A stretch of DNA of 64,000 nt, taken from Hydractinia symbiolongicarpus (taxonomy: Eukaryota; Cnidaria; Hydrozoa; Anthoathecata; Hydractiniidae). Location of the stretch: contig NC_079881.1 in the NCBI RefSeq assembly GCF_029227915.1, positions 8,618,001 through 8,682,000 on the forward strand. The letters are read 5' to 3'. Position numbers and translations under genes: made by a program. The notes below the pieces were generated by a model. That model saw nothing but the letters and a program-made list of their open reading frames with translations, did no database searches and was not told the origin of the DNA. How positions within the stretch are numbered: position 1 is the stretch's first letter; every line of letters starts with the position of its first letter. Shown here in pieces: positions 12,094-24,000 of the stretch.

Positions 12094-15000
12094 ATGATGA
12101 AGTTTTTTTGGTTATTGTATTCCTGTCTCACTGCAGCGTCAGCGATAGATGTTTGTATAAATGACAATCAACAGTTAAGAAAAGACATGTACACATTTTG
12201 TTGCTGTAGAAACATACGTCTTAACGTGACGACAATGAACGTCAGTGTCGAAAAAAGTTCAATCTTTGTACCAGTGTCTACGACAGATACTAAAGGGAAA
12301 TTGTATAACAGTACAGACATGGTGTGTATCACTCCCAACATCTCAGCGGCTATAAATTGTACGACATCAGCTTGTTTTAATAACGTCACGTCGGAAATTA
12401 TAACGACAAACAAAACGGCTGTCGACAGTGAAGAATGTCATTGTTCGAATAATTACGACACTTTGGAAGCACATCGGGTGAATGCCGGATACGGTTTTAC
12501 ATGTCCTCCAGCAAAATTTTATATTGGTGGGTTTTTTGATATGTTGAAATTTCAGGACCGTCAAAACATGATTGGTGCGCAAATGGCAGTGAAAGAAATC
12601 AATGCCAACCCGGCGTATTTTCCAGAATATGAGATGGTGTTGAGTAATGAGAATACAACCAAGCAAACTGTAAGTAGATCTCGTAAGGCCCGGTGACAAG
12701 GCTGTTTTCTCAGTAAAATCAACACTAATCACTAGGCTTCTTTTCTTGTCATCATCATGATTAAGAATGTGTTTGCATCGCCTCAGCTGCTTATCAAGAA
12801 TTAGTAAAATAATCCGTGCCTGCTCCATTCTTGTTCAAAAATGTTAAGGAATCTTGAAGCTGCCATTTTAGCTTTGTCCTAAATCTCTTTTAAACATCTC
12901 AAATAAATGAATGAAATTCAGGTCTGTTTGAAGCTATGTTATGTTTTAAACAAAAAAAGTGATCTTACGACCTTCTTCAGCCAAGAAATCACCTTCGTCC
13001 CCAGGGTTTTTTAACCTGCATGCTAAGAAATCTAAAGCCTGGTTACCTTTTTTCCAGATTTTTGAATAAAAGTTTGATGGGAACGTCATTAAAACCATGA
13101 GTATTTCCCAAACAAATACAACTTTTTATTGGAAAATTTATTTTTTCAAAATGATGATCGTCAATTTTAGTATTGCGCTACTGCTGCAATAAAGTCCACT
13201 CACTCTCGCCTAATAAAGGTTTACAACGCTTTGTAACAATGACTGTTTCACTGGAACCAGACCTACAAGAATTACCTGATAGGTGCTATTTATAAATCTT
13301 TCGATTGCTTCTTTTATTGTTCGTGTACGTGTTTCTTTAGTGAAAATATAAACACTTTAAATTCAAATCTTATATACAACACGAGAGTTTAGTGTACGTG
13401 CCGAATTTCAGATTTGCTTGAAACAGATTTAGTTTAGTAAGGTTGTGTTTTTATTAGCGGGTCAAATGCCCTCAAAAAGAAGCCGTGTTTGTATCTTATT
13501 TTTTACACAAACTGCACTTAAAAAAGTAGTCCTATTACTTACCGTGTAAGAAATGTCTGCTTACTTCTCCTCCTGTCTTCCGTCATTTCTCTAATTTAAC
13601 GCGGCCGATAAAATAATTGCTTATAAGGGTCGCGGTAATAATTATATAGAGAAAATAAATTCAGTAAATTTTAAAAAAAGCCCATTTTGCGTTAATTAGA
13701 GGACGCGTTAAATTATAGAGAAATGACCCCTGTGGAAAAAACCAAAAGAAGTACAGCAAACAAATTAAAGACCCTGGGGCATAGTGTCGTGCACCGTACG
13801 AATGGAAGCAATGATGGCGTCTAAGTAGCGACGGACATCTGCTTTACAGAGAAATTCACAGGGATTGGGTGTTTTTTTAAATTTATTTTGACCCCTTTTT
13901 TATTATTTTTCGTTTAGTGTCATACTGAGACTACCCAATGTTACTACAGTAACTGACAAAGTCACTAGTGATGCTGAAAAGAGTTTTTTGTATCTCGCTA
14001 TTAAATCTGTCTTTTAAAATATGAGGCCTGGGTTTGTCTTGTGACATCATCATTATCATCATCATTCTCGGCTTAACGTCCGTTTTCCATGCAAGCATGG
14101 GTTGGATGGGGTATATTAATGACCCTCTTCTAATCTGATCAATTTTGAAACAATTTTCGTAAATATCTACAATTTTCCTTAGTGTTTTTGTTCTTGTAAA
14201 ATGCCGTTACATTTTATCGAACGACTTCTTTAACGATTTCTTTAAGTTTCGTTTGTTATCTGTGTTAGATCTAAACTCAACTTCTTCTGTATCAAGTCTG
14301 TCCTTATAACTTCTGCCAAGTCTTTCTCGGTCTGCCTCTAGGCTTGCCCCAGGAACTATCAAGTCTCTACACTTTCTTACCCAATTATCACCCACTCCAT
14401 TCTTTCCAAGTACCCCAGCCAATTCAATCTTCTTATCTGGATAACATCTTTAACAAACAAAAAGAGGTCGTCAAGCTTAGGTGATTTTGTCTGGTAAAAT
14501 TAACCCACCCCTGCTTCGTGTGTGAAAATCAGTGTCTTATTCCCTCTCGCTTTCCCCATCGTACATTGAACAATCAAATTGGTTTAGTTTAAGTTTGTTC
14601 GAGCGAACATGTTGTTGTAGTTTGCTCGGCTAAACTTTAGAATATCCCCTTCAAATAGTAAATTAAATTTAATACAACCAACGACCAACTTTTGTAAAAT
14701 CATTAACCAAAATAACGCTATATGCAACGTCTTCAACACTATCACGTTAGCGCCTACGCGTCTTTTAATTCGTTGCTTCGCGCAATGTCACGACATCGTA
14801 TCCGACGTTAAAAATAACGACCGTTTATTAAAAAAGTCATTCTTGTAACAAACGGCTTCGCGTATCTATCGCCCATATCTTTTATAATGTATTCTTCAAA
14901 ATCAATTATTAATTCACAACCTGAAGAAGTTTGGGCCGAATTAAACTCAAGATTTATTAATCATGACGTCAAGTATGAAAACGTTCTATCCGAACAATTG

Positions 15001-18000
15001 TTTACATACCTTAACAATAAAGCAACAGCTGCAGGTACAAACATTGGATATGTTCTTGCTTCCGTAATAACTACAGCTAATTACTTGACCTCTAAAAATC
15101 ACGGTTCGATCGAAATAAGAAATGGTTATAGCATTAACCTTAACACATTTTTCTTGTTTGTTGGGCAGCCGTCTACAGGAAAGTCGCCCGCTATTAAGAT
15201 GGCAGTTAATCAACCATTAAAGGCTATTCAAGAAGATACAGACATTATATCTAACACCACCACATCTGGCTTGACAAAGTGCCTCTGTACAAGAAAATGT
15301 ACATACATTGTTAATGCCGAAATACAGGAGTACTTGTACAAAATATTGAAAAAAAACGATGAGAATTACACTGGGGATATGGAGATTCTATCGAAGATTT
15401 TTAGTGGAGAAAATGTGTCTATTCAATTCAGTACTGAAAATAACAGATATATACCTGAAAATTGCGCATTGTGCATATTAGGTAATTATTTTTTATTTAT
15501 TCTTTTCTCTTTCCTCCTTATGCAACGCATACCGTAAATGACGGATTAAGCGCCCCGTGCTCAATACGCCCCCTGTCGAATAAGTGTCCCGGGGTTAGGG
15601 AAATATTTGTAAGTAAGCGCCCCGGAACCTTAATCCGTTATTTACGGTATACGCAGATGCGGTTAGTTGGTTCGTAATCTAACTTTTTAGCTCCTTCCAA
15701 AAAGTGAAGCAAAAATATACACCATAAAGGCTGATGAATATACGTTTAAACAAAATCAATTCTTGTGATTACAAAAAGGTTTTTAAAAATATGCACACGT
15801 ATTAAATTCTTTATTTTTTAAGGTGCTACACAAATAAAAAGCATGGCTTTTATTTTGTCTTTAATGGATAAAGGTAATGGATTTTTGGACCGATTTTTAA
15901 TTATAACGCCTCGTTCATACCGTCCGATGCCCAAGGAACAACAAATCGCCCAACAATCCTCAACAACAATCGATATTAAGGATATTTATGCCAACTATGT
16001 ACACATAGATAATACAATATTCTATTTTGACGAAAATGCGTTAAAGTAAGAAGATTTTTAATAATTTTAAACTTTATACATGACATGATAAATAATCTCT
16101 TCTTCCTTTTCTTCAATTCTATTTCCCCCTCTTTATTTTTTTTTTTACCAATTTGTATAGATTGTACGACAACATGGAGACACAGTTTTTGACCGATCTA
16201 AACAACGATCTTTTGCACGGCAGACCAACCAGCAAGTCTAAAAAACCAGAGTTAATTCCAAAAGTTGCTGTCGCTCTACACACAGTGGAATACTTTTATA
16301 ATGCCCTTTTTAATGAAGTTGAATTTACATGTCTACCAGAAGCTATTTCCTTGCAAACATTGGAACGTGCCATAATGTATGTTGAATCAATTGATGAACA
16401 GAAAGAATTATTTTACACAGTTAGTCTTTTAAATATTTTATAATTAAGTTACAGCAAATTTGCATTTATTATCTTTTCATAGACATTTATTCATCTCATT
16501 TATGACAATATTTTTCGTTTTAGTATATCACAGAATTGGTTAGTACCAGCAAAACACCATCAGTTAAACGTGCCCCAACTTCTGATGAATATAAAAAAGC
16601 TGTTTTAATGACACCGGGTGCCTTCGTCACATACAGATCTTTCAAACAAAGTACATCAAAAAGATTTCGCGGTTTACTATCCCAAGAATTTGTTAAGTTT
16701 ATAGAAAACTTTGTTAACAAAGACATTGGTCGTTTGGTTAGTGTAAGAGCAGTTGGGTCGTCAAAATCATCAAAAGTATTTGTTAAAAAAGAATTTAGGG
16801 ACTTGCCATCCGAAATAAAAAATTGGTTACAAGAAAGTGAATATGAAACAAAAAGGCTCGCCAAACATCCTGTTTGTATTACGGATCGGATTATCGAGTC
16901 TATTAATCTTGAAATTCATTAGCAAAAATTTTTCAAATAATCCTTTTTCTATATCCATAGAATAAGTCGTTCTTACTTATAAAAAAGTTTACAAATTTAT
17001 CAACACCAAAATATATAGGTTAGCTATAACAAAGTTAATCGGGTTTAAAATTGTAAATTTTAATAAAACTTATTTTACTCGATTGACAAATTGTATACAG
17101 ATATGCCGAGGCAAAAAATGCTCGAAAAATAACAACAGTTTCTTATAAAAAATTGCTTGTACATGAAAAAGTATAAACACTGTTCGGAAAGTTGCGTAAC
17201 ATTTGAGTTGTGTTCAGCATGTTTTTACTATTATTTGTATTGCTTAAATTTAATCACGTTTTCTTATTTTCTGTATGATTAATATGAGTAATTGTAAAAA
17301 AAGTTTCTGAAGACAAGTCATGTGTTTTTGATGAATCTTTTAACACTGCAAGAGTAGCTAAAATTATGCAATGTAGGGAATTCATTAACGTCCCGTTATC
17401 TGACATAAGCTTTTCTGTGTATCGCGAATGACAAATACTCTGCCTGAGAAATTACAGTAAGGGACCATAGTAAGTACATTTTCTATTATTTTATAATTAT
17501 ATTACAATTTAACGATTCATTATTCGTTTTTCAAATCTACAAATATTCTTTGATACAATAATTTCAATAACTTGCAAAGAAGTTGATTAATTTCTGATTA
17601 AATCATAGCATGGATTACCCACCGTTAAAAAGATTAAGAAGCCGGGGGACACAATGTGGTGTCAATAGTGTTAGTCATGACAAGTCTACGCAATTTGGAC
17701 CTTCTCATAACAGTTATGATCGTTTTATCCGCTCATCCGATAAAACAGCATTTACAACACACAAATACTTAATCACAAACATCACGAATACCAAAGAGAA
17801 TGCCTTATCGTGGTGTTTTGATAACAATTTGTTAATCAAACAAAGAAAATGCGATAAATGTAACAATGACATGATCTTGTCTAAGTGCAAAAGTTCAGAT
17901 GGAATTAGATGGCGTTGCCAAAAGAATGGTCATTTTGTTGAAACGTCAATTCGCAAAGGTAGCTGGTTTGAAAAGTCTAATTTGACGATAGAAGAGGTGA

Positions 18001-21000
18001 TTGAAATGACGTATTGGTGGACCACTGGTATCGATCAAAATCAAATAGCCAAACAAATGTGCATATCAAGTTCTACTGCTGTTGACTGGGATATGTTTTG
18101 CCGAGAAACGTGTGAAGTATTACTCTTCCAAAATTCATCAAAGATTGGCGGTAAAGGTGTACGAGTTCAAATTGACGAAAGTAAGTTTGGAAAGCGTAAA
18201 TACCACAGGGGCCATCGTGTAGATGGACAGTGGGTTTTTGGTGGTATAGAAGAAGAATCGCGAAAGAACTTTCTTGTAGCGGTAGAAAAGAGAGACAGAG
18301 AGACGCTGATACCTATAATAAAAAATTGGATCCTGCCTGGTACAACTATAGTTTCAGATTTTTGGAAACCATATGATATTTTAAGTGAATTAGATTTTGA
18401 ACATTTAAAAGTTAACCACTCAGTTGAATTTGTTAACTGTAACGGAGATCATACAAATAAAATTGAAGGACACTGGAGGCAAGTTAAATCAACATTACCA
18501 TCATTTGGAGTAAAAAAATCCCACTTTTCATCTTACATGGCGGAATTTATGTGGAGATATGCTAACAAGGATCAAGATTTATTTTCGAAATTCATTTGCG
18601 ACTTATCTTCTGTGTATTTGTCGGATGAAATTTTCGCATTTTCATAATTTATTTTCGGATTTTTTCAATGGATTCCTAATTTCAATTACAAGATAAAAAG
18701 TTTTTCAAAAATTTTGTTGCAATTTTAAAAAAAGCCTTTTTCTTCGTTCTTATTATTTAACTTTAAAGATTTCCATTTGAGTTTAGATACATTTCCACTC
18801 AAGAACAGACGGATAGAAGAATTGAAATTTTTCGTTCTGTACAAACTGATATTTGAAATCAATTCGACTGTCCTTGCAGATATATTTTAATCTTGAATTT
18901 GACAAGAACAAAAAATATTAACTATAAATTCTATGCGGGAATCCTTTTAAACAATTTATCACCAGGCTATTATTGTGTATTTAATTTGCAGTAAATATGA
19001 AATTTTAAAATTTTAAAATGTTTTATCCACCTACTAGGATTTATAGATTTATATAATTATCGTTGGTCGTTGGCCGTTGGCTCGTAACCATTTGTTGCTC
19101 GTAACCGTTTCGTTGGTAGTTGGTCGTTGGACCATAACAAATACTTTTTCCTAATTGTCATCGTTGGTCGTTGGTCGTTGGCCGTTGGATGATAACAAAT
19201 ACTTTTTCCTGATTGTCATCGTTGGTCGTTGGTCGTTGGCCGTTGGATGATAACAAATACTTTTTCCTGATTGTCATCGTTGGTCGTTGGTCGTTGGCCA
19301 TTGGATGATAACAATTACTTTTTCTTGATTGTCATCGTTGGTCGTTGGTCGTTGGCCATTGGATGATAACAAATACTTTTTCTTGATTGTCGTCGTTGGT
19401 CGTTGAATGATAACAAATACTTAGATAAATAATTTTAAATAATATGATAGTTGGTCGTTGGTTATTTGCATTACTGTCTTCTGCTGTAAAGGGGAAATTC
19501 TAAAACCGCTCCGTTTGCTCTGGTTATCTACCAATATATAAGTGTTGATATTGGCAATTTGTGTTTCGTTCTTAAAAAACTAACTGAATAATGAGATCAT
19601 CAGTTGATTTCTACCGTCATTGGAGTTTTTGGCCCCGTCCTAGCACGGACTAATCAATAACTCCTCGTGATAGTGGGCCATACCTTGGTTTAGGTATTCT
19701 CATCAGTTAGTAAAAACAGTTTTATTTTTTCAACTTACCGTTCTTATTGTCGTGCAACGGAAACAAATTTAAAGGATCGTTTTGATTCATGATCCGTATG
19801 TATATCGTGCGTGTGTATATCTTGCGTATGTATGTCTTGCTACGACAACTACTCCAGTGAAAAGAGGTCGATTATAAGACATGTGTAGCCGTATATAGTT
19901 AAAGGGCGGTTTAAACGGGCCGTTGTCGACTGTTGTTCGTGTTTTTCAAAAATGCGCAATGTGAGTATTATTTGTTGCCATAGCGATATGGGTTATAATC
20001 AATTTAAGAGACCGGTTAAAATTTTGTACTCAGGTCTCTTTTATAAGTTAAACACAATTTAGGATTTTAGTACGGCTAATTTCAGAGTTGGACTTGGGTA
20101 AAGGTGTCCATGCGCTACGTTTTGTTGAAGATTTGTGTAAACAGGCTGTTCTACAGTATAAATTTGTTTGATATTTTGAGGCACAATGTAGGTGCATATT
20201 GTTGCTATGGTAATATGAATTTTAGTTGGTTTGAAAAACTGTTTAGGTGTCAAGTGTCGTTTAGAAGTTGATTTAGGCACATAATTACTTGTCTCTATGT
20301 TGTTGGATGACCGTGGTAACAGACTGTTATTAAACGCCGTTCAATTCGACGAATTGTAAATATTTTTTCATATCACGAGTACAATGGGTTGCTATGGTGA
20401 TGTGGATTTCTCTTCTTCTTGAGAGAGTTGGTATATTGTGCTCATGTCACGATGTTGTTGTATTTTGTGTTTGAGAATAAACGGTACCTTTGTTCGTTAC
20501 ACTTCTTCATTAAATGACGGAACAAGTTAGTTCCCAGTATCTTTTCATTGAAGGTATTGTGATGTTGTGTTTTATAACGGCGCATATCCAGTTTCCCTGT
20601 TATAACAGAGTGGGTAATGGGGGAAGAGAGTTGCTGTTATATAAAGAAAGTTACGCTTATAAAAAATCTATTTATAGGTGGAACTGGCTGGTCAGTCAGA
20701 GGGATGATTTCCTTTGTTTACATTTTGTGTAAATTTCTCTTTTTTCCTGTAGCTATATATAGCTATAGCATCATCTGCATGGCAGAAAAAATAGCGAATG
20801 TTGGTTAAAGCGTTATTTTCAGTCCATTACTTTAGTGAATTCAAATGAATTAAAAGGCATCGATTTACACTTAACAGCCTTTCTAATCCACGTCCTGCAC
20901 AAGGCAAAATGCCGAGGGGGGAATGTCGAGGTGATTTGAAAAATACAAGCTCACATCGGCAAAATTTTGCTGAATAGAGTATTTATAGAATCCTTCAATT

Positions 21001-24000
21001 GCATTGATTCTATCGTAAATATATAGAAAGTATAGATATAGAAAGGCAATAGAAAATATTCCTTACATGTAGGAATTAATGAAGATCATAAAAAGGTTGC
21101 TGAGCATTTTGCTTATTTAACCTAAATAAAATTAGAGTAGTTTAAATGTGAACAAGCTGGTGTGGAAAAGGAAAGTTTGAATTTAAAAGGTAATTTGCTG
21201 ATTTCAGACAAAAAGTTGAAAAAAAATGTCACTGTTTTTGTCAACATGAAATTAGATAGATAGATAGATATGTATATTTTACATGGTCAGCCTCATAAAT
21301 ATTAAGGGATATACCCTGTCAATTATTTCCAGGAAGGTCCATGGCTTAGATAAAGAGTCCTAGAGTATTTAATGCTCATTTTGAGCTACGCAGACCCAAT
21401 TAGGGCCCGTAACAGACAACTCTTAGCAAAATCCAACGGCCCAATTTCCCTCACGTGGCTTGAGTTAACCCGGGGCTATAGTAACATCCAGCCCATGTTG
21501 AATTATGGTCAAGAGGAATTAAACCCCAGTCTCCCTCACAGAGTACGAGAGCTATATTACTCTACGGCATCACAAAGTGGATTGCTAAGGCGAATCATAA
21601 AAACAAAAATTCACATTTTTTGCTGACGTGAAATGCAGGCCTCGCCAGGAATGACGTGCGATCGCACGCGCACACGCCCACACGCCATGTTTAAATGTTC
21701 CTGTGCAATCTTTGCACGCCAAAAAAACACTAAATACCTCAGGCGTGCGCTAATCGCACACCAAAATAAATAATGTTCTGTTCAATGAAGGAGCACAGGA
21801 ATAATATAAAGTGCCGATCGCGAGTAAAGCTACACATCTTTGAGAGTACGAGTACAAATAAATGTGAGTAAAATAATTCAGAGTGAGAGTACAATGCGAG
21901 TGCGAGTAAAATAAATAAGAGTAATCAATAATTAAACTACTCGCAAGTAAATCTTTAAAAAAATATATCATGTTACTCGCGAGTTATACTAAAGAAAAAA
22001 AAAGACATTAATTTTAATTCACTATTTTTTTTTTAATTTAGTTGCTCTTTTGAAATTAATAAATAAACTTTAAAGTTCAACTTTTCCGTCTTTTACTTCT
22101 TTAAATGCTTTCGCTACTTTCGTTATATGAAATCACTTCCAGCAGGTTATTTCGCAGAAATCACTTCCAGCATGTTCTTTCGCAAGCACAGAGTCAACAT
22201 GATATCTAATTATAGTTATGGTGATCAATCGCCACATGCAGACTTTGCTTTCTGAATATTTTTCAACAATCATTGCTTTACAACTCAGACAACAATCTGT
22301 ATAGTTAAAACATCGCCATAGAAACAGGACGTCACAAAGCTTGTTATTGTTTTGTTTAGGGGGGAATGTTTTAAGATCGAAGCAACAATAATAACATGAG
22401 GGATTTTTTTATAAAAAAACAGTTTATATTTAATGATATATTTTTTTGAAAAATATAAAAATAAAAAATATTTACAAAAAAGTTATTAACTGAAACAGTT
22501 TTATGACTGTAACTTGCATGTTTTATAATTTTTCTTCGTTCTGTTGCTACGTTGTATACTTTTTTTTTCAAAAATAATGAATAATGAACGCATCGCACAT
22601 TTTAGTTTCGTCGCAACAAAATTACCTGCTTTTTTAAAACATGGCAAAATTAGTGTTGCTGTATGCGAGTTCTATGATTATTCGAAAAAAAAAATGGAAC
22701 AAAAATGAGCACACGCCATCGCACGCCATTGAAAATTATGCCGTGCGAACAACGCACGCCTCAAAATTATTAAGAAGTATCATGACGTGCGAAGCTCGCA
22801 CGCCGGCATTTTTCTTCCTGACGAGGCATGAAATGGGTAAGTACCGACACAAAAAAGTATAATAAAGATTTGAGTTGGCAGAAAATTGTCAATGTGAAAA
22901 AAAATTAATTAGAAAGGCTGCTCAATAATAGTTCAGAACTCAAACGATGAATGCTGTTAAAAGAAATCAACAGGAAAAGACCTCTCTTTAGTAAGGCGGA
23001 CTTCACAAATTATGTGGTGTTAGAGTCACCTGACTGAGTTGAGCGAACTTGAATGACAAAAAACATTCTATATGCTTGTTGTATCTGCTCAGCCAGTATC
23101 CCCCATTATTATTGTACTTCGCTTTAAAATTGTGAGTGCCAAGGGTCCTGAGAACTAGTTTAAAATAGCATGCAAAAGCTGCAATAAACTAGGTGCACAA
23201 GATCTCATTATATAAATGTTGGTGTAATGGTGGGCATTTATGTCTGGATAGTTTGACACAATATTTTTCAAATTTTGAGTTTTCATTCACCAATCAACAG
23301 ACCAATCCTATTTTAAAGGTTACCTCCCGTGAAAAATCAAGTTGAGCTCATATGAAAGAGCTTGAAAGGTTGTAACCTTTAAATGACTTTAACACCATGT
23401 ATTTTTGATACCCGTCTAAGCTGTTTTGTATAATACCCCTTGTGGAACAACTTAATCTGTACCAACTTTCTTACCAAGAAAGTTATTTCCTGGTTTTTTT
23501 TTCCAAAAGAAAATAAAGTATTTGAGAAAGTCCTTACATTCACTTCTTAGGGGTCATCTACAAATTTCGTATGACATTTTATACGAGTATATACGAATTT
23601 AATTGCTTATAATTTGTATAAAAATCGTATACAATTCATATAGTGTTAATTAGTTATACGATTTTTTAAAATTCCTATACGAATTTTTACGATTTTCATA
23701 CGAATTATTAAGATTTTCCAATACGAATTGTGATACGAATTTTTAAACGAATGGTCATACGAATTTAATTTTCAATATAATTTCTTCAAAGAAATCTAAC
23801 TTTTCGCTATGCAACTAGCCTTTATATAAACATTAACAATTTCTAAACGCCGTTCTTATTACTTCAAATGATTAGAACTTACAAACAACCATCTTTAAAT
23901 GCTGTTCGTGTGAATTTCGAAGGATTGGTACTTTAAACAAAATGATTTAAACTTGAAATGCGAAATTAAATAATTATCTCTCGCCGCTTTTCGTTCTTAA

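Larger units (their letters stand above)
14676..19463 (+). mobile_element. candidate composite DNA transposon: DUF3987 ATPase + IS1595/Merlin-type transposase
   Basis: Perfect 15-bp inverted repeats, AACCAACGACCAACT (14676-14690) and AGTTGGTCGTTGGTT (19449-19463), enclose two same-strand genes and a satellite made of the repeat core. The enclosed genes are a spliced P-loop ATPase (14887-16922) and a single-exon DDE transposase (17610-18647). Flanks ATTTAATAC and ATTTGCATT share only the first four bases, so no convincing target-site duplication is seen. The true ends may therefore lie elsewhere, or the element may be old. It sits inside the receptor's first intron, on the receptor's sense strand. 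Whether both genes belong to one element is inferred from position, orientation and the inverted repeats. Confidence 0.6.

Noticed and set aside
12168-12828. Minus-strand open frames of 81 and 153 codons over receptor exon 1
   Set aside because: Shadows of the + strand exon, which has a signal peptide and receptor homology. The minus frames show no domain.
14667-19472. Target-site duplication for the composite transposon (ATTTAATAC / ATTTGCATT)
   Set aside because: Only the first four bases agree. Not good enough to claim.
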